From: Candidatus Omnitrophota bacterium
Lineage (GTDB): Bacteria; Omnitrophota; Gorgyraeia; Duberdicusellales; 4484-171
Reading direction: 5' to 3'
NCBI GenBank assembly: GCA_023819315.1
Contig: JAMWBQ010000004.1
Coordinates: 1 to 42,063, forward strand
DNA: 42,063 nucleotides
Positions within the stretch are counted from its first letter, which is position 1; every line of letters starts with the position of its first letter. The notes beneath the pieces were generated by a model. That model was not told the DNA's origin and made no database searches. It saw only the letters and a list, made by a program, of their open reading frames with translations. The position numbers and the translations under genes are program-made. This document shows, one piece after another, positions 28,186 to 35,186 of this stretch.

Positions 28186-28924
28186 TACACATTGTCACAT
28201 AAATTCTTTAGATAATTCCACCAGAAATTATCTCTTTGAAAGGGTAAATAAAAATTATCTATTTATAGATATAAGCATAGATTATAAAAGTGCGTTATCT
28301 TCTTATTCTCTCTCACAAAAGTTTCCTTTTATATACACATCTTTAGGTTTTCATCCTTTGACAGAAGAGCCTTTTTCTTTATCTATATTAGATAATTACA
28401 AAGATTTAATTGTAAAAAGCAAAAAAGTTATTGCCATAGGTGAAGTTGGTTTAGATTATAAGGCTAACATATCTTTAGATTATCAGATAAATATTCTTAG
28501 GAATTTTATCCTTTTAGCAAGAGAGCACTCTTTACCTTTAATAATTCATAATCGCGTGGATGATTATAAAATATTAGATATTTTAGATGATTACTATTCT
28601 GACTATGAGAGCATAATTTTTCATTGTTTTTCTCAGGATAAGGAATTTTTAGAAAAAGTGGTAAATAAAAAGGGGGCGGGATCTTTTTCCTTAAATGTTC
28701 TGCGTCGTAAGAAGAAATTAGATGAGGCGTTAATTAATGTGCCTTGTGATAATCTCCTCCTTGAAACGGATTCCCCTTATATGAAGATAGATAACCATTA
28801 TTCTAACCCTTTAGATATAGAAAAAGTATACAGTTACACGGCAGAGGTCAAAAATATATCAATAGAAGATTTACGTAATATTATATTTAACAATGTCAAA
28901 AGAATTTTTAATATAGATATTTAA
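28175..28924 (+). CDS. tatD: TatD-family metal-dependent DNase
   Basis: TIM-barrel hydrolase of 249 aa. Metal-binding residues are in the N-terminal DTHCH (residues 4-8), the Glu of AIGEVGLDY, the His of IIHNRVDD, FHCFS, and the Asp of LLETDSPYM. Family members are 3'-5' exonucleases or D-tyrosyl-type deacylases. It is slightly divergent in its N-terminal third but all expected metal ligands appear present. It overlaps metG by 11 bp. Confidence 0.9.
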   Translation: MLIDTHCHINSLDNSTRNYLFERVNKNYLFIDISIDYKSALSSYSLSQKFPFIYTSLGFHPLTEEPFSLSILDNYKDLIVKSKKVIAIGEVGLDYKANISLDYQINILRNFILLAREHSLPLIIHNRVDDYKILDILDDYYSDYESIIFHCFSQDKEFLEKVVNKKGAGSFSLNVLRRKKKLDEALINVPCDNLLLETDSPYMKIDNHYSNPLDIEKVYSYTAEVKNISIEDLRNIIFNNVKRIFNIDI

Positions 28925-28949
28925 GAGAATGTAAAGGAGGATAATGTTT

Positions 28950-29222
28950 ATGGATAAAAAAATATTCTTTGTTACTTTCTTAACTATATTTTTAGCTGAA
29001 TTAGGAGATAAGACACAGTTAGCAAATTTTTCTTTATCGGCTAAATCTAAGTGTTGGTTATCAGTCTTTTTAGCATCGGTATTAGCTTTTAGTATAGTAA
29101 CTTTAGTTACCGTTTTTTTAGGTAATATAGTTAGTAAATTTATTCCTCACCAATACATCAAGTATGGTGCGGGATTGCTTTTTATAGTTGTAGGTATATT
29201 GATTTTTCTTGGCAAAGTATAA
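28950..29222 (+). CDS. Single-domain TMEM165/GDT1 (UPF0016) protein
   Basis: Small 90-aa membrane protein with three hydrophobic helices and one copy of the GDT1 signature, AELGDKTQLANFSLSAKS. Most family members have two such repeats and transport Mn2+ or Ca2+. Here only one half is encoded and no second half lies next to it, so a dimer would be needed. AAAGGAGG at 28933-28940 is best spaced for ATG 28950; ATG 28944 is also possible. The call is sure for the family; the ion is unknown. Confidence 0.85.
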   Translation: MDKKIFFVTFLTIFLAELGDKTQLANFSLSAKSKCWLSVFLASVLAFSIVTLVTVFLGNIVSKFIPHQYIKYGAGLLFIVVGILIFLGKV

Positions 29223-29261
29223 AAATTTTTAAATAAATCTTTCTTAAAATTCTAATTCTGG

Positions 29262-29267
29262 TATACT
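29262..29267 (+). promoter_or_regulatory. Possible -10 element before tadA
   Basis: TATACT lies 10 bp before the tadA ATG at 29278, and no good -35 is visible. If used, the transcript would start only a few nucleotides before the ATG. Confidence 0.3.
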
Positions 29268-29277
29268 TAATATATAA

Positions 29278-29739
29278 ATGGTAGAGAAAAAAAAGAGGGA
29301 AATAATATTTATGGAGGAAGCCATTAAATTAGCTCTTCGGGCTTACGAAGAAGATGAGATCCCTGTAGGTGCAGTTGTAACTTATGAGAATAGAGTAATT
29401 GCCAAAGGTTATAATCAAGTAGAAAAGTTAAACGATCCTACTGCTCATGCGGAAATGATTGCTATTACAGCAGCTTGCGAGTATCTTAAGACAAAGTGGT
29501 TATATAATTGCACTCTTTATGTTACTTTAGAACCTTGTATTATGTGTGCAGGAGCATTGATACTTTCTCGTATTGATAATATAGTTTTTGGGGCTTTGGA
29601 TCCTAAGAGTGGAGCTTTTGGTTCAAAATTAGATATTAATTCTTTAAAATTGAATCATAGGATAAAGGTAAGTAAGGGCATATTAGAAGATAACTGTTCT
29701 CATATCCTAAAGGAATTCTTTAAAAATAGACGGAAATAA
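29278..29739 (+). CDS. tadA: tRNA-specific adenosine deaminase TadA
   Basis: Zinc deaminase that converts A34 to inosine in tRNA-Arg(ACG). The 153-aa sequence has the catalytic HAEM motif (TAHAEMIAI) and the zinc-binding PCIMCAGAL. The downstream YNCTLYVTLEP and FGALDPKSGAFGS patterns are those of TadA rather than free-nucleoside deaminases. The ATG at 29278 is kept because the helix IIFMEEAIKLALRAYEEDEIPVG needs the residues before the inner Met. It ends 3 bp before the tRNA-Ser gene. Confidence 0.95.
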   Translation: MVEKKKREIIFMEEAIKLALRAYEEDEIPVGAVVTYENRVIAKGYNQVEKLNDPTAHAEMIAITAACEYLKTKWLYNCTLYVTLEPCIMCAGALILSRIDNIVFGALDPKSGAFGSKLDINSLKLNHRIKVSKGILEDNCSHILKEFFKNRRK

Positions 29740-29742
29740 TGA

Positions 29743-29837
29743 GGAGAGGTGGCCGAGTGGTTTAAGGCAACCGCCTGCTAAGCGGTTGTACTTCTTTAAA
29801 GGGGGTACCCAGGGTTCAAATCCCTGCCTCTCCGCCA
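29743..29837 (+). tRNA. tRNA-Ser(GCU)
   Basis: Class II tRNA of 95 nt. The acceptor strands are GGAGAGG and CCTCTCC, the discriminator is G, and CCA is encoded (29835-29837). The anticodon arm is AACCGC, loop CTGCTAA, GCGGTT, giving anticodon GCT, which reads AGC/AGU. The long variable arm forms a stem with GTAC at both ends. The T arm is CAGGG, TTCAAAT, CCCTG. It starts 3 bp after tadA. Confidence 0.96.
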
Positions 29838-29948
29838 TTTTTTGAATAAGCCATCCGACTATTAAAAGTAAAAGTGCCAGCACCAATTATAGATGCTAAC
29901 CAGAAACCATAGAAGGATAAAAAGAAACTAAAATTGGGGAAAAATTAA

Positions 29949-30646
29949 TTATTAGAGAAAGTCGTTGAAGTTGCATCACGTAATAATAAAGGGAGATTTC
30001 TCGACATTGATTGGGGGGATGGCAGAACGGCAAAAAGGCTTCTTGATTTGGGATTTTCTGTGGAAACCTGTGATATGGATAAAGAGAGGTTTTAATTCTA
30101 CGGAGAAATTCCTTTTATGGCAGTGAATTTAAATAGACCATTGCCGTATAAGGATAATTCATTTGATTATGTGATCTTTATGGAAGTTATAGAGCACATC
30201 TATAATCCGAGTTTTGTGATTTCTGAGATCCGCAGAATTCTTCGTTGAGGGGGACGATTGGTACTCTCAACACCTAACATCTTAAATATTGTATCAAGAT
30301 TGTGTTTTTTTATCGAAGGTTCTTTTGATTTCTTTCGCGAGCCAACTTTAGATTTCTCTAAATGTTTTCCCTCAGCGATTCAAAACATACATGTAATTCC
30401 TTGGAGGTATCAAGAATTGGAGTATTTACTTTTTCAAAACAACTTGCTGGTAGTTAACTTTTTTACTGATAAAAGAAAAACAAATTTTTATTTTTGTTAT
30501 TATCAATTATGTATTTTCAGGCTAAAGCAAAAGAAAAGCGAGCCAAACGAAGAGGAAGCGTTTATTTTAGAAGAATTAACAGTGTTCTTTTTTCCAAAGA
30601 TATGTTGTTGGGTCACCATTTAATTCTTGAAGCTGTTGCTAAATAA
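29949..30646 (+). pseudogene. Decayed class I SAM-dependent methyltransferase
   Basis: The frame from 29949 reads VEVASRNNKGRFLDIDWGDG, a damaged version of the SAM-binding FLDIGCGDG motif. It then hits TAA at 30093-30095 and, after FDYVIFMEVIEHIYNPS and EIRRILR, TGA at 30246-30248 where the PGG proline is expected. It continues as GGRLVLSTPN. Near 30530-30545 the frame shifts by one base, after which RINSVLFSKDMLLGHHLILE runs to a TAA at 30644. No start codon is visible. Genes next to glycan clusters often encode such proteins. Its role before decay is unknown. Confidence 0.8.
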
Positions 30647-30736
30647 CATAGTCGTAACTAACTTCTGAGGTTGTTTGTTTTTTGTTTTTGTAGACTTATT
30701 GAATATGTGTTCGTCTATGTGCGTTGACCAAGACAT

Positions 30737-30895
30737 ACCGCGTTTGCGGTGAATTTTTATAAGCAACGGTGTTTCAAGAGGTTGTAGGGGGTGTTTACAG
30801 TAAACTACAATCCGCCGTTTTTTCGTAAAGCGAAAAAATGGTGGTCCCTTGCCTATCAAAATTGCAATGAAATTTTGGTGAGTTGTAGTTCACCA
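30737..30895. repeat. Cluster of five hairpins
   Basis: Successive stems are ACCGC/GCGGT with a GTTT loop (30737-30750), TTGTAG/CTACAA enclosing GTTTA/TAAAC (30782-30810), CCGTTTTTTCG/CGAAAAAATGG with one G-T pair (30815-30841), CAAAATT/AATTTTG (30857-30877), and TGGTGA/TCACCA (30876-30895). The density is unlike the rest of the window. It may be a structured RNA or the remains of a mobile repeat. Confidence 0.5.
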
Positions 30896-31033
30896 TAATG
30901 CAATAACTTTACACAAGGCAGGTAGAGTTAAAGCATCCAGCTCATATTAGCCGGATAATATAAATCATACCAAGCAAACCATACAGATGAAATTATGAAC
31001 ATTAACGTTCGTATTGAGGAAATGATAAGTAAA

Positions 31034-31126
31034 CCTGAGTTTGACAGAATCTCCATAAATTTCCCAATTTTCCTTTGAAAACCCGCATAAATAAAGGATT
31101 TTTAAAAATCAACTGTCAAACTCAGG
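31034..31126. repeat. 93-bp element with 14-bp terminal inverted repeats
   Basis: CCTGAGTTTGACAG at 31034-31047 is the exact reverse complement of CTGTCAAACTCAGG at 31113-31126. The interior is AT-rich and non-coding. The shape fits a MITE or an internally deleted insertion sequence. I see no target-site duplication. Confidence 0.55.
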
Positions 31127-31330
31127 AGAAGATGGATTAAATGGTAAATGCAGATAAATCAATTGGTTGCAGCAAAACCAGTAAAATCGTCTCTAAATAC
31201 ACACTTTTCTCTGTCAGAAGGAAGCAGTACTATACGAGTATTGTACCTTGCTTAGATTTCTAAGGAATCTATAAAGGAAAAAATAGTTAAAGCAATTTAG
31301 AATAAGGAGGTATAATAAATTGAGTTGAAA

Positions 31331-31368
31331 ATTAGAAATCTTTCTAATCTGCTATAATGTAGTATAAT
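31331..31368 (+). promoter_or_regulatory. Promoter with operator-like palindrome before the membrane TPR gene
   Basis: ATTAGAAA-TC-TTTCTAAT is a perfect 8-bp inverted repeat at 31331-31348. It is followed by TATAAT at 31353-31358 and again at 31363-31368. No good -35 box is visible at 17 bp. A regulator bound to the palindrome would sit over the -35 region. The leader to the ATG at 31439 would be about 60-75 nt. Confidence 0.4.
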
Positions 31369-31438
31369 AGAAAAAAAGGTTGCCTCACGGAAATTTGGAT
31401 TTTAAGAGGGGTATTTTTTAGAAAAAAGAGGATGGGCT

Positions 31439-32728
31439 ATGCATAAGCGAACCATAGGCGTAACGATATTTGGGATTATTTTTATTCTATTGGGGCTATA
31501 TAGTATTTCGCTTCCTTGGATAATGTATGGAAAAATTAAATCACTCTTTTCAGACGCCTCCATAACAAGAGATTTATATTTTATCAAATATTTCTCGCTC
31601 ATAATAATCCTTTTTAATCTAACAGAAGGTTTCCTTTGCATCATTATTGGCATAGGGATGTTCAGGCTGAGATTCTGGGCTTGGTATCTTGTTATTGCTT
31701 ATTTAATAATAGAAATTTTAGGGCTAACTAATACAGGATTTATTTTGGGATGGCAGGTTTATAATTCGTTAAAAATATCAATACACATTGGACTGAGTAT
31801 TTTTATTTTATGGTTTTTTATGCGTCTAAAGATAAAAGAACAGTTTTCTATAACTAAAGAGAGATTTAAACTAAAAAGTTGGTATTCCGCCCTGATCAAT
31901 TTACTTTTAGCTATGACTTTAGTGGTTCCAGGAGGTGTTGTAGGATATAAAATCCTCATTTCTTTAGAGAGAAAACAGCCTTTTTTGGTAAAAACGCCTG
32001 AATTAATTAAGTTAGCTGATATAGATACATCATATATGCAAGATAAATTTAGAATAAGAGAAATTTTTAATTTGTCTTTTTTAGTACCGGAGGATTTTGT
32101 TTTGTGGATATTTGACAAGAATACAGGAATTTTATTCCTTGGTAATATTACAGACAGGGATAGAGGATACATAATGATAGAAGATAAACCCGGATTATAT
32201 ATTAATTGGAGAGTATTATATAAATTGATGCGGTTTGAAAATATGTATCAATTTGAAGAAGCGATTTATTCTAATAATTGGGGGATTATTTTATTGGCTT
32301 TGAAGGATATTATCCTGTTACCTTGTGGAGATAATCCACAAATAAGGAGGTATGAGACATCAACAACTAAAGGATTTGTTAAATATGGATATAGAGAGGA
32401 TAAAGATAGATGGATATTCGATTGTTCTGTATATGATAAGTTTAATAACATTGTAGGAAACATCCTACTAGTCTTAAAAAGAGAATATTTTTCTCCGGAT
32501 GAGGCATTAAGGATGATTTCTTCAATACAAATTCCAAGAAAGTCAGATGCGGTGGAATATTACGAAAAGGGGCTACAATTTTTAGATAAAGGCGACACTC
32601 AAAATGCTCAATTTGCGTTTGCCAATGCATATTATTATATGCCTGAGAAAACAGAATATGGCGTTATGCTTGTTAAAACAATAAATACGAATGATAAGCG
32701 TAGTTTAAATACAGCAAAAAAATTCTAG
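31439..32728 (+). CDS. Membrane protein with C-terminal TPR, frame interrupted at an A7 run
   Basis: Unrecognised 429-aa product in the zero frame. Four N-terminal helices (about residues 7-130) and one more around residues 155-175 are followed by a soluble region of about 180 residues, then a TPR: AVEYYEKGLQFLDKGDTQNAQFAF. The zero frame stops just after NTAKK at 32726-32728, in the middle of a TPR helix. The -1 frame from the A7 run continues the repeat to 32838. GAGG at 31428-31431 supports the ATG at 31439. The downstream small membrane gene is coupled only to the -1 product. Function unknown. Confidence 0.7.
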   Translation: MHKRTIGVTIFGIIFILLGLYSISLPWIMYGKIKSLFSDASITRDLYFIKYFSLIIILFNLTEGFLCIIIGIGMFRLRFWAWYLVIAYLIIEILGLTNTGFILGWQVYNSLKISIHIGLSIFILWFFMRLKIKEQFSITKERFKLKSWYSALINLLLAMTLVVPGGVVGYKILISLERKQPFLVKTPELIKLADIDTSYMQDKFRIREIFNLSFLVPEDFVLWIFDKNTGILFLGNITDRDRGYIMIEDKPGLYINWRVLYKLMRFENMYQFEEAIYSNNWGIILLALKDIILLPCGDNPQIRRYETSTTKGFVKYGYREDKDRWIFDCSVYDKFNNIVGNILLVLKREYFSPDEALRMISSIQIPRKSDAVEYYEKGLQFLDKGDTQNAQFAFANAYYYMPEKTEYGVMLVKTINTNDKRSLNTAKKF

Positions 32729-32838
32729 AAGAGATCCTTAAATTAAGGCCTGATTATATGGAAGCAAAAGAATTATTAGAATCGTTACAAAAAATAGATT
32801 CCTTGCCGGTGGAAAAGCAAGAAAATAAACATGAGTGA
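32716..32838 (+). other. A7 slippery-phase run and -1 frame extension of the TPR protein
   Basis: Seven A residues (32716-32722) are read in the zero frame as gcA AAA AAA, the phase of an X-XXY-YYZ slippery heptamer. In the -1 frame the next codons read ILEEILKLRPDYMEAKELLE, a regular TPR continuation, and end at TGA 32836-32838. That stop overlaps the next gene's ATG by 8 bp, as do the ispD/ispF and ispF/cysS junctions. Either one A was lost, by mutation or sequence error, or slippage is used. Confidence 0.6.
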
Positions 32839-33124
32839 TTTTTGGTATTGGGATAGAAGTAGGATTATTTCTTTAATCATTGCTTGTAGTTATATAATTT
32901 TAGCCTTATTAATAGATCCCTCATTTTATTTGCTATGTGTTTTAGGGTTTGTTATTCTTTCCCTTGCCTGTATATGGTTTAGCGATGAGTTAGGTGGGTA
33001 TACAGGTTTTGTGAGATTTATTCCTGTTAGGCAGACACCAGGATGTTTTATTAGGTTCTTAGGCTGGGTTTTATTATTATTACCAGTCATCATTTTTATT
33101 ATTTATGCACTATCTAATGAATAA
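32831..33124 (+). CDS. Small conserved-type membrane protein
   Basis: A 97-aa protein with three hydrophobic segments (about residues 10-28, 31-50 and 75-93) and a polar loop WFSDELGGYTGFVRFIPVRQTPGC. I do not recognise a family with a known function. It overlaps the -1 frame end of the TPR membrane gene by 8 bp, so the two are probably translated together. A gap of 105 bp with no strong promoter separates it from miaB. Confidence 0.65.
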   Translation: MSDFWYWDRSRIISLIIACSYIILALLIDPSFYLLCVLGFVILSLACIWFSDELGGYTGFVRFIPVRQTPGCFIRFLGWVLLLLPVIIFIIYALSNE

Positions 33125-33229
33125 GTTCCTATTATCTTAGTTTACGGTATATAAAATCAAATGTAGGTTTTATAGAAAGGGGCGTTCTTGAGGGGACATT
33201 TTGTTACATTTTAACTCGTTGTAAATAAA

Positions 33230-34423
33230 ATGCATAGAAGAAGTATCGCAATTGTTACCTTCGGTTGTCAGATGAATGACCGTGATAGTGAGGCGTTGGT
33301 AGGGATTTTTCTGGATAAAGGGTATATTTTGACAGAAGATATTTACCAAGCTGATGTTATTTTAGTTAACACTTGTTCTGTTCGTAAACATGCTGAGGAT
33401 AGAGCAATATCGTTTATAGGAAGTATTAGAAAAATAATAGAATATCGGCAAGGTAAGAATAATTCTTTACGTTCTGTTGTTGGTTTAATTGGTTGTATGG
33501 CGCGTAGCCGCGGTGAGGAAATATTTAAAAAGATGCCCCACGTTAATTTAATTTGTAGCTCTGCTATGTTATATAAGTTACCTGAGTATGCGGAGGAAAT
33601 TTTAAAGGGAGATAAAGATAGAATCATAGATTTGGAGGATAATAAAAGGGAAGAGTGGTTTTATCATTCTCCTTTTAGATTTGACAAAAACCATGCTTAC
33701 GTGGTTATCTCTACAGGTTGTTCTAATTATTGCTCTTATTGTGTTGTTCCTTATGTGAGAGGAGAGTTGCGATTAAGAGATCCCCAAGATATAATAGAAG
33801 AGGTAAAGAAAAATATTTCTTTGGGTATAAAGAAGATCACTCTTTTAGGACAGAATGTAAACGACTACTATTATATATATAGTGATAATTATTCAGGAGT
33901 AAGAATCTTGGGGGGAGAAGAAATCAAAGATAAAAATATTTTTAGTTTTGTTGATTTATTGAAGGAATTAGATAAAATAGATGAGATTGAAGAAATAGAT
34001 TTTATTACCAGTCATCCCAAGAATACTTCCAGAGATTTATTTTATTTAATGGCTAATTCAAAAAAATTTAAAAAACACCTCCATTTGCCTTTTCAATCAG
34101 GTTCGGATAGGATTCTAAAACTTATGAATAGAGGCTATACTAAAGATAAGTATCTTTCTTTAGTGGATGATTTTAAGATGATTGTAAAAGGCACTTTGAG
34201 TACCGATGTTATTGTCGGCTTCCCTACAGAAACAGAAGATGATTTCTTACATACTAAAGATGTTTTGGAAAAGGTAAAATTTAAATACGCCTATATTTTT
34301 AAGTATTCTGTTAGACAAAATACACAATCAGCAAAGTTAGAAGATGATGTTTCTCAAGGGGAGAAGGAGAGAAGACATAGGATTTTATTGGAATTGCAGA
34401 AAAGGTTATCATTATCTATTTAA
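33230..34423 (+). CDS. miaB: tRNA-2-methylthio-N6-dimethylallyladenosine synthase, TRAM domain missing
   Basis: Radical-SAM methylthiotransferase that modifies i6A37 of tRNA. The N-terminal cluster Cys residues are in FGCQMND, NTCSVR and IGCMA; the radical-SAM motif is CSNYCSYC at Cys164/168/171. The protein has 397 aa and ends at HRILLELQKRLSLSI, where most MiaB proteins go on into a C-terminal TRAM domain of about 60 residues. No TRAM-like frame follows. It works after MiaA, encoded at 35187, so substrate and enzyme genes are clustered. Confidence 0.92.
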   Translation: MHRRSIAIVTFGCQMNDRDSEALVGIFLDKGYILTEDIYQADVILVNTCSVRKHAEDRAISFIGSIRKIIEYRQGKNNSLRSVVGLIGCMARSRGEEIFKKMPHVNLICSSAMLYKLPEYAEEILKGDKDRIIDLEDNKREEWFYHSPFRFDKNHAYVVISTGCSNYCSYCVVPYVRGELRLRDPQDIIEEVKKNISLGIKKITLLGQNVNDYYYIYSDNYSGVRILGGEEIKDKNIFSFVDLLKELDKIDEIEEIDFITSHPKNTSRDLFYLMANSKKFKKHLHLPFQSGSDRILKLMNRGYTKDKYLSLVDDFKMIVKGTLSTDVIVGFPTETEDDFLHTKDVLEKVKFKYAYIFKYSVRQNTQSAKLEDDVSQGEKERRHRILLELQKRLSLSI

Positions 34424-34439
34424 AAAATTTTTTGATGAT

Positions 34440-35186
34440 ATGTTAAAGTTAATCTCGAAATGTTTATTATTTTGGTTAATTTTAATTTATCCTTTATTTT
34501 TATACCCAGATACTTTAAGTAAAGTTAAAGAGGCTTATCTTAGAGGAGAATACAACGAAGCGAAGTTTCTCTGTTTGGATGAATTAAGAAATAATCTTAA
34601 CGCCAATACACTCTATTTTGCCGGGATAATTTGCACTAAATTAGGAGAATTTAGCGAGGCGCGTAGTTATTTTCGTAGGATACTACAAGATTTTAAGGAT
34701 TCTAAATTATACGAGCAGACATTGATTAAGTTAGCCGATACTTATTTTTTAGAAGGTAATTGGGAAAGGAGTGAAGGTTTGTATAAGGATATACTGAATA
34801 GATATCCCCATATAAATTATAAGCCTCTTGTTTATTTAAGACTTGCTCAAGTTTCTGCTAAAAAGGGCAATTGGGATGATAAAAATAAATATTTAAAAAT
34901 TATTAAGGAAAATTACTATAGTTCTGTAGAAAGTAAGATAGCAGAAGAGTTACAAAAGATGGATAATTTTTTTACTGTGCAGATAGGAGCTTTTTCCAAT
35001 CGGTCTAATGCCTTAGCCTTATTGAAGGAGGTAAGTTATAAGTATCCTGCTTATCTTGTGGAAGACAGGGAAGAAAGTTTAATTTTTTATAAGGTTCGTG
35101 TGGGTAAGTATGTTGATAGGCTTCAAGCGGAGAGTACCTTTTATAAATTAAAAGAAGAAGGTTATCCGGCAAGGATATATCCTTAA
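34440..35186 (+). CDS. TPR and SPOR domain protein
   Basis: A 248-aa exported or membrane-anchored protein. A hydrophobic N-terminal segment (CLLFWLILIYPLFLY) suggests a signal sequence or anchor. Several TPR-like repeats (SKVKEAYLRGEYNEAKFLC; ARSYFRRILQDF; EGNWERSEGLYKDILNRYP) precede a C-terminal SPOR domain (FFTVQIGAFSNRSNALALL ... YKVRVGKYVDRLQAESTFYKLKEEGYPARIYP). SPOR domains bind denuded peptidoglycan at division sites. I chose ATG 34440, 16 bp after miaB; the longer frame from 34344 is the miaB shadow. It abuts miaA. Confidence 0.85.
   Translation: MLKLISKCLLFWLILIYPLFLYPDTLSKVKEAYLRGEYNEAKFLCLDELRNNLNANTLYFAGIICTKLGEFSEARSYFRRILQDFKDSKLYEQTLIKLADTYFLEGNWERSEGLYKDILNRYPHINYKPLVYLRLAQVSAKKGNWDDKNKYLKIIKENYYSSVESKIAEELQKMDNFFTVQIGAFSNRSNALALLKEVSYKYPAYLVEDREESLIFYKVRVGKYVDRLQAESTFYKLKEEGYPARIYP

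Larger units (their letters stand above)
30647..31438. other. Non-genic stretch with hairpins, inverted repeats and promoter-like motifs
   Basis: No convincing protein gene is present on either strand. It holds a hairpin cluster (30737-30895), a 93-bp inverted-repeat element (31034-31126), an imperfect 20-bp palindrome (31227-31246), a good Shine-Dalgarno sequence AAGGAGGT at 31304-31311 not followed by a usable reading frame, and three TATAAT boxes at 31311, 31353 and 31363. It reads as decayed accessory DNA plus the control region of the gene at 31439. Confidence 0.6.

Noticed and set aside
30620..30859. Minus-strand 79-codon open frame across the hairpin cluster
   Set aside because: It runs through several palindromes, is rich in Lys and Arg, has no ribosome binding site and resembles no family I know.
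30993..31079. Short frame starting MNINVRIEEMISKPEFD
   Set aside because: It has a protein-like start but ends after about 28 codons and its middle is the inverted repeat; at most a fragment.
31141..31263. 40-codon plus-strand frame after the 93-bp element
   Set aside because: Poorly spaced AGGAG, no recognisable motif, and it contains the imperfect palindrome; likely chance.
29743..31438. tRNA-Ser as attachment site of an integrated element
   Set aside because: I found no repeat of the tRNA 3' end downstream and no integrase.
34344..34439. Upstream extension of the SPOR gene inside miaB
   Set aside because: The peptide is the out-of-frame shadow of the miaB C-terminus; ATG 34440 begins a proper signal segment.
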